Assembly (NCBI RefSeq): GCF_913060805.1
Contig: NZ_CAJXTC010000009.1
Location: 62,001-126,000, forward strand
Length of the DNA stretch: 64,000 nt
Direction: 5' to 3'
Source of the DNA: an uncultured Draconibacterium sp.
GTDB lineage: Bacteria; Bacteroidota; Bacteroidia; Bacteroidales; Prolixibacteraceae
Part shown: positions 41,383-51,035 of the stretch, one piece after another
Numbering within the stretch: the stretch's first letter is position 1
How the letters are laid out: each line of letters starts with the position of its first letter
Notes under the pieces: generated by a model
What the model was told of the DNA's origin: nothing
Databases searched by the model: none
The model's input: the letters and a program-made list of their open reading frames with translations, nothing else
Program-made: the position numbers and the translations under genes

Positions 41383-41632
41383 GAATACTTTATTCGCAGA
41401 GGTATGTGAAGTTGTTCATTTTAACTTATCGCGAAGAATAATTCCAAAAGTAATAGATTCACGCACACTTCAGATTTTCTTCAGAATTAGTAACTATGTT
41501 TGTTCGGTTGGAAAGTAAAATGCTCTGGTGCTCTGAAGGTTGTAGAACATTGGAAGGTGGAGTTACGAAACAAAAAAAATGTTCGGTTGTTTTATGTCTG
41601 GAAACCATAAACATATGTTTTAAAATTTTGTG

Positions 41633-43189
41633 ATGAAGTATTTTTTATTGATTCTCTTGTTTAGCGGATTGTTGTTTTTCTCGTTTTTGGGAGGAACAAG
41701 TGTTTTTCAGGTGGCAGAAGCACGAAATGCCGAATGTGCACGCGAGATGATGGAAAACAAAGAGTGGGTGGTGCCAACTTTTAATGGCGAACTACGCACC
41801 GATAAACCTGCGCTGGAATACTACGGAATGATGGCCGGCTACAAACTCTTTGGTATAAATGAAGGAGGTGCCCGTTTTTTTTCGGCTTTGTGCGGATTAC
41901 TGGTGGTGCTGGCTACTTTTTGGATGGCACGCCGCCATTGGAGCGAAAAAGCTGCCTGGTGGGCTTCGCTAACCATGCTGGCATCAATGCACTTTATTAT
42001 ACAATTCCGTTTGGCCACACCCGATCCTTACCTCATTCTTTGTCACACACTTTCTATTTACTTCTTTTACGAAGGATGGCATTCACGTCGCTGGAAGTGG
42101 TTTGCTTTGATGTATATTTTCCTGGGATTGGGGATTTTTGCCAAAGGTCCGGTTGGCCTGTTATTGCCGGGATTGACCTTCCTGCTTTTTATGCTGGTTA
42201 CAAAAACACTTACCCGGAAACGACTGGTGGAGCTAAAACCCTGGTGGGGAGTTTTGCTGGTTGCAGCTGTAGCTTTACCATGGTATTACGCCGTGCATTT
42301 AAAAACAGGTGGGGAATGGACACGAGTATTCTTTTTTGAGCACAATTTAAATCGTTTTGATGCGGGATTAAAAGGGCATCATGGATCGTTCGTAATGCCA
42401 GTAGTATTCGTATTGGCCGGATTGCTGCCGTTTTCGGTGTTTGCCATTCGTGCTTTCAAAGAAACCTGGCGCCAGCGAAAAAGTAATCCGTTGATGGTTT
42501 TGGCCGCTTTATCCACATTAGTTGTAATCGGTTTTTACGCTGTTTCGCAAACGAAGTTGATCAATTATACATCGCCGGCTTATCCCTTTTTGAGTTTGTT
42601 GATAGGTAGTACTATTGCCCGCCTAACTGCAGATAAGGTATCGTTTCGAAAATTGCGCATCGAAATTTATATCATAGTGCTTTTAACCATTGTGTTGCCC
42701 GTGGCTGTATTCTTTTTTGCAAGAAATACGTCGCCCCTGCAAAATGTCGGGTGGATTGCATGGTTCCTGTTTTTACTGCCTGTAGGTGGAATTATTGCCC
42801 TCGTATTACGAAAAAGATCAACACAATACGGGCTGTGCGCTATTGCCGCCGCTTTTATGGTAACAACCTTTATTATCTTTTGGAAACCGTTTCAGGTGAT
42901 GGATGATCAGTCGCCGGTTCAAAAATACGAGGCCATGGTAAGTGCTCATAAAGAAGTAGTTGCCTACAAAGATTTCGACCATGCATTTGCCTTTTATGCT
43001 AAAAAACGAATTCCGGTTTTTCAACAAGAAAAGCAACTGGAAGATTATTTGGCCCATCATGATAATGTGTTGGTACTGAGTCGAGATCGCGATCTGAGCT
43101 ACATGGAAAAAATTCCTAACCTGGAGCTTATTGGTGTCCAGCATGACTTGTTTAGCGGACGTTCAACCGGAGTTTATCACGAGCGTTAA
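41633..43189 (+). CDS. GT39/ArnT-type membrane glycosyltransferase
   Basis: 518 residues with about 12 spans. The start is taken at ATG 41633; the track begins at a GTG one codon before. The first luminal loop has the ArnT/PMT-type EARNAECAREMMENKEWVVPTFNGELRTDKPALEYY segment, where the acidic residue after the first span is catalytic in the family. These enzymes transfer sugars from polyprenyl-phosphate donors to lipid A, lipids or proteins on the periplasmic side. The acceptor is unknown here. Confidence 0.85.
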   Translation: MKYFLLILLFSGLLFFSFLGGTSVFQVAEARNAECAREMMENKEWVVPTFNGELRTDKPALEYYGMMAGYKLFGINEGGARFFSALCGLLVVLATFWMARRHWSEKAAWWASLTMLASMHFIIQFRLATPDPYLILCHTLSIYFFYEGWHSRRWKWFALMYIFLGLGIFAKGPVGLLLPGLTFLLFMLVTKTLTRKRLVELKPWWGVLLVAAVALPWYYAVHLKTGGEWTRVFFFEHNLNRFDAGLKGHHGSFVMPVVFVLAGLLPFSVFAIRAFKETWRQRKSNPLMVLAALSTLVVIGFYAVSQTKLINYTSPAYPFLSLLIGSTIARLTADKVSFRKLRIEIYIIVLLTIVLPVAVFFFARNTSPLQNVGWIAWFLFLLPVGGIIALVLRKRSTQYGLCAIAAAFMVTTFIIFWKPFQVMDDQSPVQKYEAMVSAHKEVVAYKDFDHAFAFYAKKRIPVFQQEKQLEDYLAHHDNVLVLSRDRDLSYMEKIPNLELIGVQHDLFSGRSTGVYHER

Positions 43190-43214
43190 ACTGAATTTCG
43201 AAACAACTTATTCA

Positions 43215-43937
43215 TTATTTCTTCATCTTTTTAAACCACATGTATTCGCCTTTGTGGTAATACTGGTCTTTTAGTTCCGGATTTTGCTCCAATTCGTCAG
43301 ATGTGTATGGTTTGTGAGGAACAAGAACATCGTCGCCGGGTTGCCAGTTCATTGGTGTAAGCACATTCTCTTTTTGGGTTAGCTGCAAGGCTTCAACGGT
43401 TCGCAGTATTTCATCCATATTTCGTCCCACATTCATCGGGTAAAAAGATATGGCCTGAATAATATTGTCCGGATCGATAATAAATACACCTCTAACATCT
43501 CTTTTATCATTTATCGAATGATGTAACATGCCGTACTTTTTCGAAACTTCGCCCGAAAGATCAGCCACAATTGGGTACTCAATTTTTGTGGCATTGTTTT
43601 CGTCACTAAGCACCCTTTCCATAAATTCTTTCCACAAGAGGTGCCTGTCAAGTTCATCGATTGAAACAACGGCCACTTTCACTCCCAGTGCATCCAGCTT
43701 TTCCTGGTTACGCGCCAAACCACACAATTCAGAGGTACAAACGGCTGTAAAATCAAGCGGATGGCTAAATAATATTTTCCAGTTGGTGCCAAAATCCTCC
43801 GGAAAGTTCAGAGTTCCATTTGTTGATTTTTCGGTAAACGAAGGTGCTTTATCTCCAATAAGTGGGATGCTTGTTCCTTTTGACCAGCCAGTTATCGAAA
43901 TAAGTACAATCAGAAAAGTTAATGCAAGTTGTTTCAT
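43215..43937 (-). CDS. Exported 1-Cys peroxiredoxin (Prx6-type)
   Basis: 240 residues. A Sec signal peptide (LALTFLIVLISITGWSKG) precedes a complete peroxiredoxin domain: FSHPLDFTAVCTSEL with the peroxidatic Cys in the PxxxTxxC motif, then VDSIDELD-type strand and the Prx6-like C-terminal arm (PYTSDELEQNPELKDQYYH). The only cysteines in the domain are the peroxidatic one and CGLARN, so resolving is by an outside thiol. Family members are normally cytosolic, and this one is predicted periplasmic. It probably removes peroxide at the envelope. Confidence 0.87.
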   Translation of the reverse strand: MKQLALTFLIVLISITGWSKGTSIPLIGDKAPSFTEKSTNGTLNFPEDFGTNWKILFSHPLDFTAVCTSELCGLARNQEKLDALGVKVAVVSIDELDRHLLWKEFMERVLSDENNATKIEYPIVADLSGEVSKKYGMLHHSINDKRDVRGVFIIDPDNIIQAISFYPMNVGRNMDEILRTVEALQLTQKENVLTPMNWQPGDDVLVPHKPYTSDELEQNPELKDQYYHKGEYMWFKKMKK

Positions 43938-44056
43938 AATTTCAGCAATAAATTGTTTTAAAAAGTTTACACATTGATTGTGTTACTAGTCAATAACATA
44001 TTTATGAAATGAAGGTTTGTTAACGGGGTGTTATTTTCTATAATTGTTGACTATCA

Positions 44057-44560
44057 GTGTGTTATTTTGTAACTTGTTTAGTAAACCAAAAATTAACGGC
44101 TATAAAAAAGTTTTTCGTCACCGGATTATTTTTTCTGTTGCTGGTTGTTGCCGGCAATGCACAGCGAACTTACTCTGTAAAAAATCTTCGACAACTTTCG
44201 AATGAGGAGCTTAACCTGTATTATCACAAAGCGATGAACCTGGAGCGAATGGGTGAAACTTTATCTTTAGCGGGCGCTGCGGCAGGATTAGTAGGAGTTT
44301 TGGGCGGAGCAGTTTTAAACGACGATTGTTCGTCGGCAGGTTCAAGTGTATTGTGCGCAACAGCTGCCACATTGATGGCTGGGGGAGTAGCCGCCACCAT
44401 AATCGGATTTACGATGTATATGACGGGAATATCGCGTCTCGACAGAATTAGAAGTGTTCAGTTCTCCGATTCCTTTCAGCTGGAGTTAATTCCGGGTGGA
44501 TTCTATTGCTCACATCCACAAAACTACCCAAGCGGAATAACGCTCCGAATTACCTTTTAA
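44057..44560 (+). CDS. Exported glycine-rich hypothetical protein with uncertain start
   Basis: 167 residues if the GTG at 44057 is used. The signal-peptide-like part begins 15 codons later (KKFFVTGLFFLLLVVAGNAQ) and is preceded by an ATA at 44102, exactly where an ATG would be expected, so the start may be an unusual ATA or the 15 extra residues are real. The mature part has a glycine-rich hydrophobic region (GAAAGLVGVLGGAVL and AGGVAATIIGFTMYM) between polar ends. No known family. Confidence 0.5.
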   Translation: MCYFVTCLVNQKLTAIKKFFVTGLFFLLLVVAGNAQRTYSVKNLRQLSNEELNLYYHKAMNLERMGETLSLAGAAAGLVGVLGGAVLNDDCSSAGSSVLCATAATLMAGGVAATIIGFTMYMTGISRLDRIRSVQFSDSFQLELIPGGFYCSHPQNYPSGITLRITF

Positions 44561-44592
44561 AGAAAGGGGATTTTCATTCGGACAGAACTACG

Positions 44593-45246
44593 TTATTGAT
44601 TATTTATGATGTCGTTAAATTGATCGACCGGCAATATCCGTGGTTGATAATCAATACCTCTTTTGTTCAGATCGCTAACAAAAGCCCTGAGGTGATTCTC
44701 CGATCCGCTAATCAGGTTTTCGTAAACCTGTACAATGTTCGGAACATCGCTTGCCTCCATTAAAATAGCAATGTCTTCAATATCCGTTTCTTCAATAAGC
44801 GCTCCAACGACCAGCGCTGAATCCAGGTTGTTATCTCCCAATATCATCAAATCATCAAAAAGGCTAGCCAGCGCTGGATCTTCAAACTCCCCAATGATAT
44901 CGATAAACGGATCACGAAGATCGTAGTAATTTAGTAACCTCAAAATAGCGTCGGTATGCACCTGCTCGCTTTGCGAGATATTATTGAAAACCTGGTGCTC
45001 ATACTTCGCGTACAAAACGAGGTAAGCATCGCGTGCCAGTTTTTCTTCTTCCCGCATAAAAATTAATCCAGTACTATCAATTTCTGTTAAAGCCAAAATC
45101 TCTAACAGCGCACCGGTTTTTAACGACTCTTCTTCCGTTTTGTCGGAAATCGAAAGGTCTTCATCCTTTTGACTATCAGTGCATGCCGAAAGCATTAGTA
45201 CGATAGCCAGGATGGCAATTTTAAATAACAAATGTTGTGTTTTCAT
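44593..45246 (-). CDS. DUF2202 ferritin-like lipoprotein
   Basis: 217 residues. Lipoprotein signal with lipobox LSAC (Cys22). The four-helix ferritin-like domain has the DUF2202 motifs LIFMREEEKLARDAYLVL, QSEQVHTDAIL, ALIEETDIEDI and ISGSENHLRAFV, whose Glu/His residues can hold a di-iron site. Family function is unsettled; a role in metal storage or peroxide handling is plausible. It lies 108 bases downstream of the giant subtilisin gene in the same direction. Confidence 0.85.
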   Translation of the reverse strand: MKTQHLLFKIAILAIVLMLSACTDSQKDEDLSISDKTEEESLKTGALLEILALTEIDSTGLIFMREEEKLARDAYLVLYAKYEHQVFNNISQSEQVHTDAILRLLNYYDLRDPFIDIIGEFEDPALASLFDDLMILGDNNLDSALVVGALIEETDIEDIAILMEASDVPNIVQVYENLISGSENHLRAFVSDLNKRGIDYQPRILPVDQFNDIINNQ

Positions 45247-45354
45247 GACATGTATTTTTAGTTATTACCGATTTAATCAACTGCAGCCTTTATCGATTCC
45301 GGCTGCCGGATAATCATTTTCATTTGTTGATATTTTTATCCAGTTCTTAGTCCA

Positions 45355-48300
45355 TTACAATTTTAGAAGGCATATTTGTGCCGTTCGTAGGTTTGTTTTA
45401 ATTTTTATGAAATACACCCCGGTTGAGAGAAATGATACGTCGAAATAAGAAGCCGTTGCTGCTTGCTCATTTAGTAGCATTTTGCCGGTAGCCCCAAATA
45501 CCAAAATCTCGTCAATAAATTCGTTTTGAATTAATTGCACCGTAAAACCTTTGTTTATGGGATTGGGATAAACCAGAATTTCGTCGACATCTTCGTACTC
45601 CGAAACCGCATTCACGTTTTCAACCGTAATCAGCATCGTATCCGAAGAATAACAAGAGGTTTCATTTGAAACTTTTACCCAAATCGGATGGATGCCCAAA
45701 CCAAGTTCGCTGGCAACAATGGTGAGATTGGCTTCGGTTGTTCCATCGCACCAAAGAACCGAACAGTTCAGGTTGGGAATTTGAAGTGATATCGAATCTT
45801 CAATTCCCAAAACCTGATCAGGACCAAGATCGACTTCTAATTTTTCGTACACGACAACCAGAAATTCTGTTTCACCAATACATTCGTTTTCTGTAACCGT
45901 GTAAGTTAAAGTGTGTGTTCCGGCTCCTGCAACCGACGGATCAAAATATAGATCAGTAACGCCGGCTCCGGAAAGAACTCCGCTTTCTGGAACTGCTTCT
46001 ATTAAAACGGGCTGCTGGTCTTCGCAAAGCGAAAGGTTGTAATTCAGTATTTCAGGATGGATCACCGAATCCACAATTACCTGAAATTCGATTTCACCAG
46101 TGCAGTCGTTTTCAGTTACGGTGTAAGTTAAAGTGTGTGTGCCCGGTCCTGCAACTGAAGGATCAAAGTAAAGTCCTGAGACGCCTGTTCCGGAAAGTAC
46201 TCCGCCCTCGGGAACTGCTTCAATTAAAACGGGCTGCTGGTCTTCGCAAAACGAAAGGTTGTCATTCAAAATCTCAGCATGGATCATCGAATCTACAATC
46301 ACCTGAAATTCGATTTCACCAGAACATTCGTTTTCAGTTACGGAGTAAGTTAGTGTGTGTGTGCCCGGTCCGGCAGTCGACGGATCAAAATATAGATCAG
46401 AAACGCCGGCACCGAAAAGAACTCCGCCTTCGGGAATTACTTCGATCAAAATAGGTTGCTGGTCTTCGCAAAACGAAAGGTTGTCATTCAAAATTTCAGG
46501 ATGGATCACAGAATCTACAATCACCTGAAATTCAATTTCTCCTGGGCATTCGTATTCGGTTATTGCGTAAGTCAGCGTATGTATACCGGCGCCTGCGATT
46601 ACTGGATCAAAGAACAGACCTGAAACACCAGCACCGGAAAGTATTCCGCCTTCGGGAATTGCTTCGATCAAAATAGGTTGCTGGTCTTCGCAGAACGAAA
46701 GGTTGTCATTCATAATTTCAGGATGGATCACCGAATCCACAATTACCTGAAATTCGGTTTCACCGATGCAGTCGTTTTCAGTTACGGTGTAAGTTAGTGT
46801 GTGTGTTCCCGGTCCTGCAACCGACGGATAAAAATACATACCTGAAACACCTGCACCGGAAAGTAGTCCGTCTTCTGGAACTGCTTCTATTAAAACGGGG
46901 TGTTGGTCTTCGCAAAACGAAAGGTTGTCATTTAAAATTTGAGGATGGATTACCGAATCTACAATTACCTGAAATTCTATTTCACCAGTGCATTCGTTTT
47001 CGGTTACCGAGTAAGTTAAAGTGTGTGTGCCCGGTCCTGCAATTGACGGATCAAAATATAGATAAGAAACGCCGGTTCCGGAAAGTACTCCGCCTTCGGG
47101 AACTGCTTCTATTAAAACGGGTTGTTGATCTTCGCAAAACGAAAGGTTGTCATTTAAAATTTCAGGATGGATCACCGAATCCACAATAACCTGAAATTCG
47201 ATGTCGACAGTGCATTCGTTTCCCGATACGGAGTAAGTTAAAGTGTGCGTTCCCGGTCCTGCAACCGACGGATCAAAATATAGATCAGAAACACCTGGTC
47301 CGGAAAGTACTCCGCCTTCAGGAATTGTTTCAATTAAAACGGGTTGCTGATCCTCACAGAAGGAGAGATTGCTATTCAAAATCTCAGGATGGATCACGGA
47401 ATCTACAATTACTTGAAATTCTATTTCGCCAGTGCATTCGTTTTCTGTAACCGTGTAAGTTAAAGTATGCGTTCCCGGTCCTGCAACTGACGGATCAAAG
47501 TATAGATCAGAAACGCCTGCACCTGAAAGAACTCCGCCTTCGGGAATTACTTGGATCAAAATAGGTTGCTGGTCTTCGCAGAATGAAAGGTTGTTATTCA
47601 AAATTTCTGGATGAAATACAGAGTCTACAATTACCTGAAATTCGGTTTCACCAGTGCATTCGCTTTCAGTAACTGTGTAAGTTAAAGTGTGTGTGCCGGG
47701 GCCGGCAACCGACGGATCAAAATACAAACCTGAAACGCCATTTCCGGAAAGTACTCCGCCTTCTGGAACTGCCGCGATTAAAACGGGCTGTTGATCTTCG
47801 CAAAAAGATAGGTCTGAATTAAGGATTTCCGGCTGTGGCATGGAATCAACAACTACCTGAAACGTTATTTCTCCAATGCAGTTATTGTCGTCGATTACGG
47901 TGTAGCTTAAGGTGTGCGTTCCCGGCCCGGCAAGGGCGGGAGAGAAATAAAGATCAGTAACACCATCACCGGAAAGCACGCCTTCTTCTGGAAGAGCTTC
48001 GATGAGAACCGGTGACTCGTCTTCACAGAATGAAAGGTCGGCCGTAACGATTGTTGGTTGAGGATTTCCGTATATGTCGATGGTTTTTTCGAATGAATTA
48101 TTGACGCTGTTGCTGTCGAGCGCTGAAGTCAGCAGAAATTCAAATGTGTAGCTCTGTTCATTGCTTAAATCCGGATGACTGTTCATTTCATAACTCAGTT
48201 CCTCGTTTTGTAAAAGGGATGTTGAAAGCACCACAGTTTCTTCAACACTTTCGTTCGAGGTGCAAGTCATTTGAATTGTGATACTGTCGCCGGATAAAGC

Positions 48301-50928
48301 CGGATATGGCCCAAGGTTTTTGAAGGAAATACCTACCTTTTCATCGTCAGACAAAGCACAGGATGAAACCGGGTAATTCATCGCGGTTATGGTAAGGTCT
48401 GTAACACGCGGTTCTTCTTCGCCCGTAACAGAAATATTATCCAGTCCGGCGCCCATTCCCCATTGGTAAAAATCGTCGTAATAAAAGCCCAGTTGCGTAC
48501 CGTTTTTACAAATTTCCGGTGGCAGTTCTACTGTTTTATTTGTCCAGGCAACGGCCTTTTCCAGGTTAATAAATTCATGCCATTCCGTTTCTTCCTGGTT
48601 TTTGTAAACCACATGCATTTCATCAATGGCATCGTAAATTTCTGTTTTTAATAAATAATCGAATGAAAGTGTAACGTTTGAATAATTGGCAAGCAATAAC
48701 GGGGGAGTGGCAGCAATATCGGAAACGTGCACAGCTTCTCCGGCAGAGTAAGAATCAGTAGCTATAAATTTGGTGCTATTGGCTATAAAGTCGAGGTAGT
48801 AACAATTCAATGATTCGCTATCTCCCCATTGAAATCCCGAAATATTGTCCTTAATCTGCACATCATCAGCACCAACTTCGAAATCAACAATATAAGGCAA
48901 CGAACGCGCAGTTCGAGGATAAACGACAACTTTATTCGTGCCAATACTTTCGGTTTCTTCGTTGTTGATGGTGTAAACAGCTGTTACGTAATACGAGTAT
49001 TCATTATCGAAAATGATTGTTGCATCGGAATAAGCAGACGTATTACTTTCGGAAAGAAATGTGCCATTCCGGTAGATTTTGTATTTGTCAGGAACTCCCG
49101 AAACCGGAGGATCCCAGCTGAGCAAAATGGCGGATTCTCCTATCGAGTAAGTTAAGTTTTGAGGAGGATAAATTTCCGATTGTGTTTCGATTCCGGTTAC
49201 CACCAGACTAAATGCTTGCGACCCACCGGACAGTGATCCGGAATGTGAAATCTTAATGGCAAAATCATTGGCTCCGGGATTCGTAAAATACACCTGTTCC
49301 ACATTGTCAACATTATTTGAACCATGAGTAGCCGAAGTTGCCGGACTTTCAACATCGAGTACCCAGGGAAGAAAAGATTGCCCGGTAGCTGTATTTTCTA
49401 CCGTTAAATTAAGATCGTTTACCAGTTTAGCGGTTCGTTGATTTAAGGCGGGAAAGGAAGCTTGTCCGGCCGGATCTGTCCAACAAACTGTGGCTTTTAA
49501 AAATGGGGCATTGTCAGCCGTTTTTACAGGAATTGTTAGCACTTCTCCTTCACTCAATACTTCCTCGTATATATTTTTACCCTGATTGTTTGAGTTGTTG
49601 TAAATCAGATCGGCGGCAGCTTTTATATTTATCAGCCCCCAGCCAAAACTGTAATCCGGACCCGGATTGCCTAAGTCGGTGGCCGAATGCATTAAAACAC
49701 TTTTTAGCGTTGAGGACCTCAATTTTACTCCGGGCTGAAGCAGGTTTTGAAGCTGAAGCAAAAGTGCGATAGAACCTGTGGCAGCTGCTGTCGACATCGA
49801 TGTGCCGGTGTAAGTATCGTAGCTCGATATTGTTGAAGAGATGGACGAATAAACATCAACACCATCTGAAACCAGATCCGGTTTTATTCGCCCATCATCA
49901 GTTGGACCGAAGCCACTAAATACGGTCATGTTTTGGGCATCGTCAACTGCTCCAACAGTCAATATATTTTTGGCGACTGCCACCGGCGACAGACAATCGT
50001 AACCATCTTCGCCGCCGTCGGGATCGCGTTCATCGTTTACCAACACCCAGTTTTCGTCCCACACATAATGAGAGACCGCCGTTTCGGGACCATCGTTTCT
50101 GTCATTTCCGGCCGATTTTACGATGAGGTAGTAGGGGGCCAGCTTTGCTATGTAATCCAAATCGGCACTTACATCGCTGTAAAAGCCAAACTCGTAATCT
50201 TCGGTTGCCGAAATTTCGGGATCGCCGTACCAGTACCAGTTTTCGTTTTGTGCATTATAGTACCAGCCACATAAAGGCCCGTACGAATGATTGGAAATCA
50301 TTATACCATCGGCGGCAGCACTGGCCATTTCGGCAATATCATTATCTAAATCCCACCCTTTGATGAGGGCTTCTCCGGCCATTCCTTTGGCTTCGGATTT
50401 TTTCCCCATGGCGATCATTGTACCTGAAATATGTGTTGAGTGGTCGGATACCGGCAAGTTTAAATCGCGCATTGTAATTCGCGAACCATTGGGGCTTTGA
50501 AATTCCTGATGGGTAGCCAAAACCGTTCCTCCATCCCACAAGTTTATTTCAATGCCTTCGCCTGTAAGTTCGGGGTAATCGTTGCTGGCCGACCACACCT
50601 GATCGACGGAAAGAGTTGCCGCAACACTCAAATTGTCGGTGGCATAATAAACAGGTTGGTTATTATCCCCCAGGCGTTGAAGGCTAACTACGCGGCCGCT
50701 TGCTTCAACGTAAAATATGGGTATTTGTAGGCGGTTAGCAAGTGAATCGGCAATTCGCTTTTGCTCCGTCCATTTGGCATTTTTTTGCCAGGCAAACTGA
50801 TTTAATTCCAATTGATTTGATTCTGGGGGGCGGTTTTGCTGTGCCGTTAAAATGTGGGGTGTTCCAAAAAATAGGAGCAAAAGTATACATCCATTTAAAA
50901 GAAAAGCCGTGGTAAGTTTTGTATACAT
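45355..50928 (-). CDS. Type IX-secreted subtilisin with ten Ig-like repeats
   Basis: 1857 residues from the ATG at 50928 (MYTKLTTAFLLNG, clear signal peptide); the track's longer start adds 16 residues. The S8 catalytic residues are Asp in INLWDGGTV (about 132), His in SDHSTHISGT (about 166) and Ser in TGTSMSTAAATG (about 385). Then follow a proprotein-convertase-like beta domain, a fibronectin-type-III-like domain (YPPQNLTYSIGESAILLSW), a MAM-like region, and ten repeats of 74 residues. The C-terminal 80 residues (VYPNPINKGFTVQL ... STGVYFIKI) form a type A type IX sorting domain, so the protein is exported to or anchored at the surface. An acidic lipoprotein gene lies 107 bases upstream in the same direction. 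Confidence 0.92.
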   Translation of the reverse strand: MYTKLTTAFLLNGCILLLLFFGTPHILTAQQNRPPESNQLELNQFAWQKNAKWTEQKRIADSLANRLQIPIFYVEASGRVVSLQRLGDNNQPVYYATDNLSVAATLSVDQVWSASNDYPELTGEGIEINLWDGGTVLATHQEFQSPNGSRITMRDLNLPVSDHSTHISGTMIAMGKKSEAKGMAGEALIKGWDLDNDIAEMASAAADGIMISNHSYGPLCGWYYNAQNENWYWYGDPEISATEDYEFGFYSDVSADLDYIAKLAPYYLIVKSAGNDRNDGPETAVSHYVWDENWVLVNDERDPDGGEDGYDCLSPVAVAKNILTVGAVDDAQNMTVFSGFGPTDDGRIKPDLVSDGVDVYSSISSTISSYDTYTGTSMSTAAATGSIALLLQLQNLLQPGVKLRSSTLKSVLMHSATDLGNPGPDYSFGWGLINIKAAADLIYNNSNNQGKNIYEEVLSEGEVLTIPVKTADNAPFLKATVCWTDPAGQASFPALNQRTAKLVNDLNLTVENTATGQSFLPWVLDVESPATSATHGSNNVDNVEQVYFTNPGANDFAIKISHSGSLSGGSQAFSLVVTGIETQSEIYPPQNLTYSIGESAILLSWDPPVSGVPDKYKIYRNGTFLSESNTSAYSDATIIFDNEYSYYVTAVYTINNEETESIGTNKVVVYPRTARSLPYIVDFEVGADDVQIKDNISGFQWGDSESLNCYYLDFIANSTKFIATDSYSAGEAVHVSDIAATPPLLLANYSNVTLSFDYLLKTEIYDAIDEMHVVYKNQEETEWHEFINLEKAVAWTNKTVELPPEICKNGTQLGFYYDDFYQWGMGAGLDNISVTGEEEPRVTDLTITAMNYPVSSCALSDDEKVGISFKNLGPYPALSGDSITIQMTCTSNESVEETVVLSTSLLQNEELSYEMNSHPDLSNEQSYTFEFLLTSALDSNSVNNSFEKTIDIYGNPQPTIVTADLSFCEDESPVLIEALPEEGVLSGDGVTDLYFSPALAGPGTHTLSYTVIDDNNCIGEITFQVVVDSMPQPEILNSDLSFCEDQQPVLIAAVPEGGVLSGNGVSGLYFDPSVAGPGTHTLTYTVTESECTGETEFQVIVDSVFHPEILNNNLSFCEDQQPILIQVIPEGGVLSGAGVSDLYFDPSVAGPGTHTLTYTVTENECTGEIEFQVIVDSVIHPEILNSNLSFCEDQQPVLIETIPEGGVLSGPGVSDLYFDPSVAGPGTHTLTYSVSGNECTVDIEFQVIVDSVIHPEILNDNLSFCEDQQPVLIEAVPEGGVLSGTGVSYLYFDPSIAGPGTHTLTYSVTENECTGEIEFQVIVDSVIHPQILNDNLSFCEDQHPVLIEAVPEDGLLSGAGVSGMYFYPSVAGPGTHTLTYTVTENDCIGETEFQVIVDSVIHPEIMNDNLSFCEDQQPILIEAIPEGGILSGAGVSGLFFDPVIAGAGIHTLTYAITEYECPGEIEFQVIVDSVIHPEILNDNLSFCEDQQPILIEVIPEGGVLFGAGVSDLYFDPSTAGPGTHTLTYSVTENECSGEIEFQVIVDSMIHAEILNDNLSFCEDQQPVLIEAVPEGGVLSGTGVSGLYFDPSVAGPGTHTLTYTVTENDCTGEIEFQVIVDSVIHPEILNYNLSLCEDQQPVLIEAVPESGVLSGAGVTDLYFDPSVAGAGTHTLTYTVTENECIGETEFLVVVYEKLEVDLGPDQVLGIEDSISLQIPNLNCSVLWCDGTTEANLTIVASELGLGIHPIWVKVSNETSCYSSDTMLITVENVNAVSEYEDVDEILVYPNPINKGFTVQLIQNEFIDEILVFGATGKMLLNEQAATASYFDVSFLSTGVYFIKIKTNLRTAQICLLKL
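45840..48055 (-). repeat. Ten tandem 222-bp repeats inside the subtilisin gene
   Basis: Each unit encodes about 74 residues with the pattern NLSFCEDQQPVLIE ... GVLSGAGVSDLYFDPS ... GPGTHTLTYTVTENECTGE ... FQVIVDS. Two cysteines occur in every unit (FCED and the Asn-x-Cys position), suggesting one disulfide each. Units are about 85-95% alike by eye at the DNA level. The pattern is an Ig-like module common in Bacteroidota surface proteins. Confidence 0.9.
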
Positions 50929-51035
50929 ATTGCCGGATTTTAGAGAACCATCTGCCAGGGATAGGCAGATGGTCACTCTTCAGATTACTACACGGGAAAA
51001 TTTTGATAAACCCACAATTGCCTGGTGATTATATT

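Noticed and set aside
46137-47189. Plus-strand ORFs (105 and 130 residues) opposite the subtilisin repeats
   Set aside because: They are antisense shadows of the repeated units, with low-complexity Arg/Leu-rich translations.
45840-48055. Regularly spaced repeats that could suggest a CRISPR array
   Set aside because: The unit is 222 bp, continuous without spacers, and stays in frame within the subtilisin gene; it encodes Ig-like protein repeats.
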